A stretch of DNA of 40,073 bases from an uncultured Eubacteriales bacterium (GTDB lineage Bacteria > Bacillota > Clostridia > Christensenellales > Aristaeellaceae). The translations under genes were made by a program, and so were the position numbers. This document shows, one piece after another, positions 13,099 through 20,695 of this stretch. The stretch spans positions 1 through 40,073 of the forward strand of contig UQNN01000020.1 in the NCBI GenBank assembly GCA_900542445.1, given 5' to 3'. The notes below the pieces were generated by a model that saw only the letters and a list, made by a program, of their open reading frames with translations, did no database searches and was not told the origin of the DNA. Positions within the stretch are counted from its first letter, which is position 1. Each line of letters begins with the position of its first letter.

Positions 13099-14583
13099 AT
13101 GAATCAGGTCGGTTTTGACAGCGAAAAGTATATCCGGTTGCAGTCCGAACATATTCGTGAGCGGATCAACCAGTTTGGCGGCAAGCTCTATCTGGAATTT
13201 GGCGGCAAGCTCTTTGACGATTACCACGCGTCGCGCGTGCTGCCGGGCTTTGCGCCGGATAATAAGATCAAAATGCTGCTGGCCCTGCGCGATCAGGCGG
13301 AAATCGTCATCGCCATCAACGCGGGCGACATCGAAAAGAACAAGCGCCGCGGCGATCTGGGCATCACCTACGATACCGACGTGGCGCGGCTCATCGACGT
13401 TTTCCGCGGCTTCGGTCTCTATGTCGGCTCGATCGCGCTGACGCAGTATGCGGGTCAGCCTGCCGCGGACGTGTTTGAAAAGCGCATGCAGGCGCTCGGC
13501 CTCAAGGTTTACCGTCAATACCGCATTCCCAATTATCCCGCCGACGTGCGGCTGGTCGTCAGCGACGAAGGCTATGGCCGCAATGATTATATTGAAACCA
13601 CGCGTTCGCTGGTCGTCGTGACTGCGCCCGGTCCCGGAAGCGGCAAGATGGCGACCTGTCTCTCCCAGCTCTATCACGAGCATAAGCGCGGCGTGAAGGC
13701 CGGATACGCCAAGTTTGAAACCTTCCCGATCTGGAATCTGCCCCTCAAACATCCGGTCAACCTCGCCTATGAGGCGGCGACGGCCGACCTGAACGACGTG
13801 AACATGATCGATCCGTTCCATCTGGAAGCCTACGGCGTAACGACGGTGAACTATAACCGCGACATCGAGATTTTCCCGGTGCTGCGCACGATTTTCGAGC
13901 GCATTTACGGCGAATGCCCGTATAAGAGTCCGACGGATATGGGCGTGAACATGGCGGGCTTTTCCATTGTGGACGACGAGGTCTGCCGTGAAGCGTCCAG
14001 ACAGGAGGTTATCCGCCGCTACTTCCAGGCGGCCTGCCGCGTCCGTCAGGGACAGAACGCGCAGAGCGAAGTGGATAAGATCGAGCTGCTGATGCGCACA
14101 CTGGATATCGAGCCGGAACGCCGCGCCGTCGTGCCCGCCGCCATGGCCGTGGCCGAGCGCACGGGCAAGCCCGCCGTCGCCATCGAACTGGCGGATGGTC
14201 AGCTGGTCACGGGCCGCACGACGGAGCTGTTTGGCGCGGCTTCTGCGGCGGTGCTCAACGCGCTCAAGACCATTGCGGGCATTGATGACGCCATCAAGCT
14301 CATCGCACCGGACGTCATCGCCTCCATCCAGACGCTCAAGACCGATTACATGAAGAGCCGTAATCCGCGCCTGCACACCGACGAGATGCTTGTCGCCCTT
14401 GCTATCAGCGCGGCCGGCGATCCGAACGCGCAGAAAGCCATGCAGGCGCTGGACAAGCTCAAGTGCTGCGAGGTGCATTCCACGGTCATTCTCTCCTCTG
14501 TGGATGACGGCGTGTTTAAGCGGCTGGGCATGCGCCTGACCTGCGAACCCATTTATGAAAAGAACAGCCTGTATCACAAATAA
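13099..14583 (+). CDS. DUF1846 domain-containing protein
   Basis: This 494-residue cytosolic protein matches the DUF1846 family over its whole length. It starts GFDSEKYIRLQSEHIRERI-x-QFGGKLYLEFGGKLFDDYHASRVLPGF and contains a Gly-rich APGPGSGKMATCLSQLYHE segment that looks like a phosphate-binding loop. The family is widespread in Firmicutes; a structure is known but the reaction is not, so no function is claimed. The ATG follows GGAGAGAGAC. It is monocistronic, with promoter and terminator both visible. Confidence 0.93.
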   Translation: MNQVGFDSEKYIRLQSEHIRERINQFGGKLYLEFGGKLFDDYHASRVLPGFAPDNKIKMLLALRDQAEIVIAINAGDIEKNKRRGDLGITYDTDVARLIDVFRGFGLYVGSIALTQYAGQPAADVFEKRMQALGLKVYRQYRIPNYPADVRLVVSDEGYGRNDYIETTRSLVVVTAPGPGSGKMATCLSQLYHEHKRGVKAGYAKFETFPIWNLPLKHPVNLAYEAATADLNDVNMIDPFHLEAYGVTTVNYNRDIEIFPVLRTIFERIYGECPYKSPTDMGVNMAGFSIVDDEVCREASRQEVIRRYFQAACRVRQGQNAQSEVDKIELLMRTLDIEPERRAVVPAAMAVAERTGKPAVAIELADGQLVTGRTTELFGAASAAVLNALKTIAGIDDAIKLIAPDVIASIQTLKTDYMKSRNPRLHTDEMLVALAISAAGDPNAQKAMQALDKLKCCEVHSTVILSSVDDGVFKRLGMRLTCEPIYEKNSLYHK

Positions 14584-14591
14584 GGCCTTCT

Positions 14592-14617
14592 CGCCCTGCC
14601 GCGCGCAGGGCGTTTTT
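14592..14617 (+). terminator. Terminator of the DUF1846 gene
   Basis: CGCCCTGC pairs with GCAGGGCG around CGCGC and is followed by TTTTT. Confidence 0.9.
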
Positions 14618-14719
14618 CGTTTATCGGGAGAATAAGGCGAAGAACTTTCAGTTTTGAATTGATTTGACGCGATATTTTGAGCATCTTGCAGGAAAATTTG
14701 TTTTTCTTCCAATTTAATC

Positions 14720-14748
14720 TTGAAATCCGGGCTTTGACTGTTTATAAT
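14720..14748 (+). promoter_or_regulatory. Sigma-A promoter of pyrG
   Basis: TTGAAA (14720-14725) and TATAAT (14743-14748) are 17 bases apart. The leader is only about 45 bases and lacks the terminator hairpin used for pyrG reiterative-transcription attenuation in Bacillus. Confidence 0.8.
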
Positions 14749-14800
14749 AGGTCGGTAGTTTTTGATGATCGCGTTTGCGCGGACGGAAGGAAGGTACAGG

Positions 14801-16411
14801 ATGCACACCAAGTTTATTTTTGTGACGGGCGGCGTGGTTTCCTCTTTGGGCAAGGGCATCACGGCGGCCTCGCTGGGGCGGCTGCTCAAGAGCCGCGGGC
14901 TCAAGGTTTCCATGCAGAAATTTGATCCCTACATCAACGTCGATCCCGGCACGATGAACCCGTATCAGCACGGCGAAGTCTTTGTCACCGACGACGGCGC
15001 GGAAACCGACCTCGATCTGGGGCACTATGAGCGCTTCATCGACGAGAGCCTCACGCAGGCGGCCAACGTTACCAGCGGCCGCGTGTATTATACCGTCATC
15101 ACCCGCGAGCGTAAGGGCGAGTATCTGGGCGCGACCATCCAGGTTATCCCGCACATCACCAACGAGATCAAGCGCCGCATGCTGGAAGTTTCCCTCAAGG
15201 AAGACGCGCCGGACGTGGTCATCACCGAAATCGGCGGCACGGTCGGCGATATCGAGTCCCTGCCGTTCCTCGAAGCGGCGCGCCAACTGAAGAGCGAGGT
15301 GGGCCGCGAGAACGTGCTGTATATCCACGTGACGCTCGTGCCGTATCTCTCCGCGGCGGGCGAGCTCAAGACCAAGCCGACGCAGCATTCCGTCAAGGAG
15401 CTGGCCGGTCTGGGCATTCAGCCGGATATCATCGTCTGCCGCAGCGAGAAGCCGATTCCCCGCGATGTGCGCGCCAAGATCGGCCTGTTCTGCAACATTC
15501 CGGCGGACTGCGTGTTCGAGAATCTGAACGCGCGCAGCATTTACGAAGTGCCGCTGATGATTCATGAAGAGGGCATGGACGAGCGCGTCTGCCGTCTGCT
15601 GGGCATCTCTGCGCCGGAAGCCGACCTGACCGAGTGGCGCGAGATGGTCGAGCGCCTGCTGACGCCGCAGAAGGATGTGCGCATCGCCATCGTCGGCAAG
15701 TATGTCGAGCTGCCGGACGCGTATCTTTCCATCGTTGAGGCGCTGACTCACGGCGGCATTGCCCATCATGCGAAGGTGCGCGTAGAATGGATTGCGGCGG
15801 AGGAAGTCACGCCGGAAAACGTGTGCGAAAAGCTGGCGGGCTGCTCCGGCGTGCTTGTACCGGGCGGTTTCGGCGAGCGCGGTCTGGAAGGCAAGATTGC
15901 CGCCGTGCAGTATGCGCGCGAGAATAACGTGCCGTTTCTGGGCATCTGCCTGGGCATGCAGATGGCCGTGGTGGAATACGCCCGCCACGTGCTCGGCCTG
16001 ACCGGCGCGCATACCAGCGAGGTTGATCCCAACACGCCGTATCCGGTCATCGACCTGATGCCCGATCAGCAGAACATCGATGAAAAGGGCGGCACCATGC
16101 GCCTGGGCAAATATCCCTGCCGCCTGAATCACGATTCCATTTCCTACGCGGCCTACGGCGAAGAGAATATCTTCGAGCGCCATCGCCACCGCTATGAATT
16201 CAACAACGTCTACCGCGACAAGTTTGTGGAGAGCGGCATGCGCATCGGCGGCGTGAACCCGGATCGCGATCTGGTGGAGATCGTCGAGCTGCCGAACCAT
16301 CCGTGGTTTGTCGGTGTGCAGTATCATCCGGAGCTCAAGAGCCGTCCGAACCGTCCGCATCCGCTGTTCCGCGAGTTCGTCGGCGCGGCGCTTGCCTACC
16401 AGGATAAGTAA
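14801..16411 (+). CDS. pyrG: CTP synthase
   Basis: This 536-residue enzyme makes CTP from UTP, ATP and glutamine. The N-terminal synthetase domain starts with KFIFVTGGVVSSLGKGI (P-loop) and includes the KFDPYINVDPGTMNPYQHGEVFVT block. The C-terminal class I glutamine amidotransferase has the oxyanion-side PGGFG and the catalytic Cys383 in GICLGMQ, with the family HPEL near the end. Length is normal for the family. The ATG at 14801 follows AAGGAAGG; an upstream in-frame ATG adds residues foreign to the family. It is single, with its own promoter and terminator. Confidence 0.98.
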   Translation: MHTKFIFVTGGVVSSLGKGITAASLGRLLKSRGLKVSMQKFDPYINVDPGTMNPYQHGEVFVTDDGAETDLDLGHYERFIDESLTQAANVTSGRVYYTVITRERKGEYLGATIQVIPHITNEIKRRMLEVSLKEDAPDVVITEIGGTVGDIESLPFLEAARQLKSEVGRENVLYIHVTLVPYLSAAGELKTKPTQHSVKELAGLGIQPDIIVCRSEKPIPRDVRAKIGLFCNIPADCVFENLNARSIYEVPLMIHEEGMDERVCRLLGISAPEADLTEWREMVERLLTPQKDVRIAIVGKYVELPDAYLSIVEALTHGGIAHHAKVRVEWIAAEEVTPENVCEKLAGCSGVLVPGGFGERGLEGKIAAVQYARENNVPFLGICLGMQMAVVEYARHVLGLTGAHTSEVDPNTPYPVIDLMPDQQNIDEKGGTMRLGKYPCRLNHDSISYAAYGEENIFERHRHRYEFNNVYRDKFVESGMRIGGVNPDRDLVEIVELPNHPWFVGVQYHPELKSRPNRPHPLFREFVGAALAYQDK

Positions 16412-16428
16412 ACATACAGCTCTTCAAG

Positions 16429-16457
16429 GCCGTCTGCGCGCTGTGCAGGCGGCTTTT
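16429..16457 (+). terminator. Terminator of pyrG
   Basis: GCCGTCTGC pairs with GCAGGCGGC (one mismatch) and is followed by TTTTG. Confidence 0.8.
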
Positions 16458-16551
16458 GCTTTGAAATGGAGGAAATATTCGAATATAAAGCGAAAAGCCT
16501 TGAAAAAATTATAAAATTGCAGGATTTGACGTTAAATATTTCATAAATCTC

Positions 16552-16580
16552 TTGAAAAGAACGCCGAAAAACGGTATAAT
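16552..16580 (+). promoter_or_regulatory. Sigma-A promoter of the ANTAR gene
   Basis: TTGAAA (16552-16557) and a perfect TATAAT (16575-16580) are 17 bases apart, with A/T-rich sequence just upstream that could act as an UP element. Confidence 0.78.
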
Positions 16581-16623
16581 AACGCTATTCCCAAAGGATT
16601 TTGAGCACATGGAGGATGAAACA

Positions 16624-17187
16624 ATGAGGGCGTCATTTTCCGACCGCTTTTATATCGCCGCGCCGCAGGGCGTGGCCGTCAAGCTGAGCGACATGCTCTC
16701 TTCCGCGCAGATTATTCCCAGCGGTGTTGTGCATACGGGGGATGAAGCCGTCCGCGCGGCGAAGGACGGCGCGCTGCTGCTGACGACGTACCGACTGCCG
16801 GATATGACCGGAGAGGAGTTGGCCAGCCGGCTGGGCGAGGCCGCCGATGTGGTGATGATCGTTCCGCAGGATTATGAGGGCGAGGAAGCCGAGAATGTCA
16901 TCATGCTGCATAATCCCATCAGCCAGGATGCGTTGGTGCAGAGCCTGAAAACGCTGGCGCACTGCCGTCTGCGCATGCAGCAGCTCCGCGCACGAGCTGA
17001 AAAGCTGTCGCGCACGCTGGAAGAGCGCAAGCTGATCGACCGCGCCAAGGGCAAACTGATGGATACGCTGCATCTGACCGAATCCGAGGCGCATTACCGC
17101 ATTCAGAAAGCGAGCATGGATTCCGGCAGGCGCATTGCCGACGTTGCGCGGGAAATTCTGGATTCGGCAGAAAATCTGGCCAGTTAA
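16624..17187 (+). CDS. ANTAR-domain antitermination regulator with degenerate receiver
   Basis: This 187-residue protein ends in an ANTAR RNA-binding domain (about residues 133-185: LEERKLIDRAKGKLMDTLHLTESEAHYRIQK with the following ARE-x-L helix). Such domains bind paired hexaloop RNA hairpins and prevent termination. The N-terminal part looks like a CheY-type receiver (LPDMTGEELA), but the phospho-acceptor Asp is replaced by Thr55, the N-terminal acidic pair is absent and the KP motif reads HNP. Control by phosphorylation is therefore unlikely. A short coiled coil links the domains. ATG 16624 is preferred because GGAGG lies eight bases upstream; an ATG five codons earlier overlaps that site. 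No sensor kinase is adjacent. Confidence 0.88.
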   Translation: MRASFSDRFYIAAPQGVAVKLSDMLSSAQIIPSGVVHTGDEAVRAAKDGALLLTTYRLPDMTGEELASRLGEAADVVMIVPQDYEGEEAENVIMLHNPISQDALVQSLKTLAHCRLRMQQLRARAEKLSRTLEERKLIDRAKGKLMDTLHLTESEAHYRIQKASMDSGRRIADVAREILDSAENLAS

Positions 17188-17205
17188 AATTAAAAAACGA
17201 GAAGG

Positions 17206-17255
17206 AATCCGTTCTTTCCATCCGAGCCGTTCGGAAGGGAGAGGACGGATTTTTT
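17206..17255 (+). terminator. Terminator of the ANTAR gene
   Basis: AATCCGT with further pairing to an inner TCCG/CGGA stem is closed by ACGGATT and followed by TTTTTG. Confidence 0.75.
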
Positions 17256-17300
17256 GTTTTTGGCGGCAGATGCAAGAATTCCCGGCGTTCGTTCGTCTAT

Positions 17301-17345
17301 TTGACAGAAACAGGTGGAGCCATATGCGGCAAAGTATGGTATACT
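17301..17345 (+). promoter_or_regulatory. Candidate promoter of the envelope operon
   Basis: An extended -10, TGGTATACT (17337-17345), has no good -35 at the standard distance. A perfect TTGACA at 17301-17306 lies 33 bases before it and would need another -10 (TATGCG at 17323). A stem CTTCGTC/GACGAAG (17402-17425) lies in the leader before the AAGGAGG site. Confidence 0.45.
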
Positions 17346-17458
17346 GGTTTTCGCGTGAAATTTCAAAAAAGAGGGAAAAGCGTCCACAAAAAGGGAATCG
17401 GCTTCGTCTAATCAAAGGACGAAGAAGTTCGCTTTGCGTGTGAAGGAGGTAACGATTC

Positions 17459-19471
17459 GTGAGTTCAAATAGAATGGCCGCGCTGGCGTTGGCTGCGCTG
17501 ATGGCCTGCATGCCGATGGAAGCCTTTGCAGAGGCTACGCCGTCGGAAGCGGAGGCCACGCAGATCCCGGACGCCGCCGAAACGCCTGAAAATACGGAAA
17601 CGCCGGAGGAAACGCCGACCCCTGCGCCGGATCAGGGGCCGGAGGCCACCCTGCTTCCACAGGAAACGCCGCGCCCCGTGGAGACGCAGCTTCCGGAGCC
17701 GGAAGAGACGGAAGACTGGAAGCCCTGGGGACAGGCATGGGCCGAGTTGGCGGATGGCACGCATACGGCCGGTTCGCTGACCGAAGTGCTCGCATGGCTG
17801 GAAAACGCGCTGGACGAGGACGAAAATGCGACTGTCTATATCCGCGTTTCGGACGAAATCACGGCGGAAAATGTTGCGCAGCGGCTGTTTGAACGCGTGA
17901 GCTTCGAGGCGGACGGCGACGTGTTCGACGTGGACAACCACGACTATGTGGTGCTTGTCGATTCGGACGATGTGCAGACGCTTGAACTGGACGGTGAAGA
18001 GGAGGAAGATATCCGCTTCTCCATTCGCGTGCAGGTGCAGCGCAAGGACGCGCAGAACGTGAAACCGGAAAAACCGACGGAGACGGAAGCGCCTGCCGAG
18101 ACGGAAGCGCCCGCCGAGACGGAAGAGCCTGCTGAGACGGAAGCGCCCGCCGAGACGGAAGCGCCCGCCGAGACGGAAGCGCCCGCCGAGACGGAAGCGC
18201 CCGCTGAGACGGAAACGCCTGGGGAACCCGAAATTACGCCTGCGCCGACGGAAAGCGTGCAGCCCACGCCGACGCCGGAGGTCACGCCCGAACCGACGCG
18301 GACGCCGGGCGTGACGCTTGAGGTGACGGCAGAGGATTACACCCCCGGCGTTTGGACCAACATCACGCCGACGTTCACCCTTTCCGGCATTCCGGAGGGG
18401 AGCGAAGAATATGTCTACGGCGTGTTCATCTGCAACGAGAAACTGATTCTGCTTTCCAACGGCAACAACACCTATACGCCCACGGACGAGGGATGGACCA
18501 GCGTGCGTTTCGCCGTGCTGGATAAGCTGGGCGACGTGCAGGCATTGTCGGATCAATACGACATGCTGCTGGATTTCACCCCGCCGGACGGGCCGTATCT
18601 CAGCGGTGACGACGAATGCAAGACGGTCTGCTATGTCACGGCCGACGACTGGCTCAGCGGCCTGAACGGTATCTCCTACGATGGCGGAGAGACGTGGGAC
18701 GAGTATACCGATCCCGAACAGGAAATGTCTTTCCTCGGCGACGTGGGCGACACGGTGGAAGCCGGGGAAATCTGCGTGCGCGACAATGCGGGCAACATTT
18801 CCTATAATGCGGAATCCTTCACCTTCGGCAAAAAGAAGCGCACCGGAACGGGCACGGGGACGGGCACCAAGCCGATTCACCACGTCAAAGAGACGATGGA
18901 TTATTCCAAAGCGAATTACAACGCGCTGGAACTGAGCGTTTCCGACGCGCCGCAGACGGAACTGGCCATCGGCGGCACGGCGATCAATCTGTCGCTGCGC
19001 AGCGAGGGACAGACGGAAGCCTTTACCGCCGAACTGACAACGTGGCAGACCACGGCGGCGGAAACGCAGACCGCGCCCAACGCGCTCGTGCTGACCGCCG
19101 CCAGCGAGGCGCAGACCAACGTCTGGCATTTTGGCGGCGAAGCCTATAAGCTGCTGTACAACAGCGGCGTGGAGTATCTGGTGTTCGCGTCGGGCGACTA
19201 CATCGCCGTCATTCCGACGGCGGGTTTCACCGGCGGCACGCAGTACGGCAAGCTCAAGGCGGGCGGCGTTTCCACCCGGAAGTTTGAATATACGCTCATT
19301 CAGGACGAAGCGCTGCGCGAAACGACGCTCAGTGTGCAGGTGGAGGGCGAGACCTATCTGCTTGAGGAAAACACGGAAAGCCCGATGTACCGTTACGATG
19401 TGCTCGTCGGCACGAAGGACATGATGCAAAACCCCTACGAAAGCTATAAGCCCAGCAAGGAGGCCGTATAA
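17459..19471 (+). CDS. Secreted Thr/Glu/Pro-repeat protein with Ig-like region
   Basis: I do not recognise a family for this 670-residue protein. A Sec signal (AALALAALMACMPMEAFA) is followed by an acidic Pro/Thr-rich stretch to about residue 75. A folded region of about 130 residues comes next, then eight TEAPAE-type hexapeptides (residues 209-256) and a further Pro/Thr linker. Residues about 290-455 resemble bacterial Ig-like modules (WTNITPTFTLSG, then ISYDGGETW and VRDNAGNIS). A GTGTGT linker and a C-terminal domain of about 190 residues finish it. There is no LPXTG motif or membrane anchor. The start is GTG, nine bases after AAGGAGG. The stop codon abuts the next ATG, so it is co-translated with the adaptor gene and probably acts outside the membrane in the same system. 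Confidence 0.75.
   Translation: MSSNRMAALALAALMACMPMEAFAEATPSEAEATQIPDAAETPENTETPEETPTPAPDQGPEATLLPQETPRPVETQLPEPEETEDWKPWGQAWAELADGTHTAGSLTEVLAWLENALDEDENATVYIRVSDEITAENVAQRLFERVSFEADGDVFDVDNHDYVVLVDSDDVQTLELDGEEEEDIRFSIRVQVQRKDAQNVKPEKPTETEAPAETEAPAETEEPAETEAPAETEAPAETEAPAETEAPAETETPGEPEITPAPTESVQPTPTPEVTPEPTRTPGVTLEVTAEDYTPGVWTNITPTFTLSGIPEGSEEYVYGVFICNEKLILLSNGNNTYTPTDEGWTSVRFAVLDKLGDVQALSDQYDMLLDFTPPDGPYLSGDDECKTVCYVTADDWLSGLNGISYDGGETWDEYTDPEQEMSFLGDVGDTVEAGEICVRDNAGNISYNAESFTFGKKKRTGTGTGTGTKPIHHVKETMDYSKANYNALELSVSDAPQTELAIGGTAINLSLRSEGQTEAFTAELTTWQTTAAETQTAPNALVLTAASEAQTNVWHFGGEAYKLLYNSGVEYLVFASGDYIAVIPTAGFTGGTQYGKLKAGGVSTRKFEYTLIQDEALRETTLSVQVEGETYLLEENTESPMYRYDVLVGTKDMMQNPYESYKPSKEAV
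18083..18226 (+). repeat. Eight tandem 18 bp repeats inside the secreted protein gene
   Basis: The unit encodes TEAPAE; six of eight copies are TEAPAE, one is TEEPAE and the last TETPGE. Copies differ mainly at third codon positions, and neighbouring copies are nearly identical, so copy number may vary between strains. The repeat forms a rigid, acidic spacer. Confidence 0.9.
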
Positions 19472-20551
19472 ATGAAAAAAACAGCAAGTCTCGGCGCGCT
19501 GCTGCTCGCGCTTGCCCTGCCCCTTGCGGCGCAGGCGGAAACCGTGTTCGCCGGGGAAGTGACGGCGGAGACGGCGCAGGTCATCGCCGCGCCCTATGGC
19601 GGTCTGGTGGAGGATGTACGCGTGCGCGTCGGCGACAGCGTGAAGATCGGCGACCCGATTGCCACCGTGGAAACCGCCAAAACCTACGCCTCGACGGATG
19701 GCACGGTCAGCGGCGTGTTTGCCCACGAGGGCGACAGCGCGGACGGCGTGAAAACCCAATACGGCGCGCTGGTCTACATCGAGCCGATCAACCGCTTCAC
19801 GCTGGCGTGCAGCACCGAAAAGGGCTACAATTCCAGCGAAAACCGCTACATCCACATCGGCGAGACCGTGTTCCTCAAATGCACCAAGGACGGCAGCCAT
19901 CAGGGGCGCGGCGTGGTGACCGGATTGGACGAAAAAGATGACGGCAAGTTCACCGTGGAGGTCACGGGCGGCGAATTCTACATGGGCGAAACCGTTGATA
20001 TCTACCGCAGCGGCGACTACGCGAACGCCAGCCGCATTGGCCGCGGCACGGTCGGCCGAACGCAGACCGTCGCCGTCAACGCGGAGGGCAGCGTGCTCAA
20101 GATGCACGTGAAGGCGGGCGACACGGTGGAGCGCGGCGAGCTGCTGTTTGAAACCGTGCGCGGCACGCTCGACGGGCTGTATGCGCCGGAAAAACAGGTG
20201 GTCAGCGACGTGGCGGGCGTGATCGCGACGGTGGACGCGGGCAACGGCGCGACCGTCGAAAAGGACGCGAAAATCGCGACGATCTACCCGAACAACGCGA
20301 TGCAGATCAAAATGGTCATTTCCGAAGCGGATTTGATGGACGTGACCGTCGGCGGCAAGGCCGAAATCGAGTTCAACTGGGACGCGGACGGCGGCCGCCG
20401 CTTTGAGGGCACGATTTCCTCCATTTCGTATCTGAGCGAAAAGAAGGATGACAGCGCGGCGAGCCAGAGCGCGCAGTATGTCGCCTATGTCGATTTCACG
20501 CCGGATGAGACCGTGCGCATCGGCATGACCGTGATTGTGTATGTGGAGTAA
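19472..20551 (+). CDS. Secreted HlyD/RND-type periplasmic adaptor-like protein
   Basis: This 359-residue protein has a cleavable Sec signal (MKKTASLGALLLALALPLAAQA). At least two biotinyl-lipoyl-like half-motifs follow: IAAPYGGLVEDVRVRVGDSVKIGDPIATVE and AEGSVLKMHVKAGDTVERGELLFETV, with a third GVIATVDAGNGATVEKD-type turn. A beta-barrel-like segment (MQIKMVISEADLMDVTVGGKAEIEF) then ends the protein as in membrane-fusion adaptors. No long coiled-coil hairpin and no membrane anchor are visible, which is unusual for HlyD or MacA. It starts directly after the stop of the upstream secreted protein. A role as a soluble adaptor between envelope parts is inferred only. Confidence 0.75.
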   Translation: MKKTASLGALLLALALPLAAQAETVFAGEVTAETAQVIAAPYGGLVEDVRVRVGDSVKIGDPIATVETAKTYASTDGTVSGVFAHEGDSADGVKTQYGALVYIEPINRFTLACSTEKGYNSSENRYIHIGETVFLKCTKDGSHQGRGVVTGLDEKDDGKFTVEVTGGEFYMGETVDIYRSGDYANASRIGRGTVGRTQTVAVNAEGSVLKMHVKAGDTVERGELLFETVRGTLDGLYAPEKQVVSDVAGVIATVDAGNGATVEKDAKIATIYPNNAMQIKMVISEADLMDVTVGGKAEIEFNWDADGGRRFEGTISSISYLSEKKDDSAASQSAQYVAYVDFTPDETVRIGMTVIVYVE

Positions 20552-20554
20552 CGA

Positions 20555-20667
20555 ACTCCTTCCGTTTCGCTTCGCTCAACACCTCCCTCAAGGAGGGAGG
20601 CAGGGGAAGCGCTATACCAAGGCTCCCTCTTCGAGGGAGCTGTCAGCCGAAGGCTGACTGAAGGAGT
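20555..20667. repeat. Palindromic cloverleaf-like repeat, copy 2
   Basis: An outer stem ACTCCTTC/GAAGGAGT (20555-20562 with 20660-20667) encloses three perfect hairpins: CCTCCCT-CAAGG-AGGGAGG, GCTCCCTC-TTC-GAGGGAGC and GTCAGCC-GAA-GGCTGAC. It sits inside the envelope operon between the adaptor and the binding-protein gene. It resembles the element at 2261-2333 in plan. Elements of this look (GGCTCCCTC, CAGCCGAAGGCTG) are, as far as I recall, common intergenic repeats in clostridial genomes. Confidence 0.72.
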
Positions 20668-20695
20668 AAGAAGTAAACAAAGAAAGGACGCCGAA

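Noticed and set aside
14749..14800. pyrG leader attenuator
   Set aside because: The leader is short, has no terminator hairpin and no initial GGGC at the expected start, so the Bacillus-type mechanism is not supported.
12604..14913. Long antisense open frame opposite the DUF1846 gene
   Set aside because: Its product is rich in Arg, His and Ala and lacks family features; it is the mirror of GC-rich codon use in the real gene. Similar antisense frames opposite 17465-20107 and 20612-24097 were rejected for the same reason.
17256..17458. ANTAR-controlled leader before the envelope operon
   Set aside because: A CTTCGTC/GACGAAG stem is present but its loop has nine bases, and no second hairpin with the AxxGxx loop or linked terminator is seen.
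18083..18226. CRISPR-like array
   Set aside because: The 18 bp units are contiguous with no spacers and keep the reading frame, so they are coding repeats.
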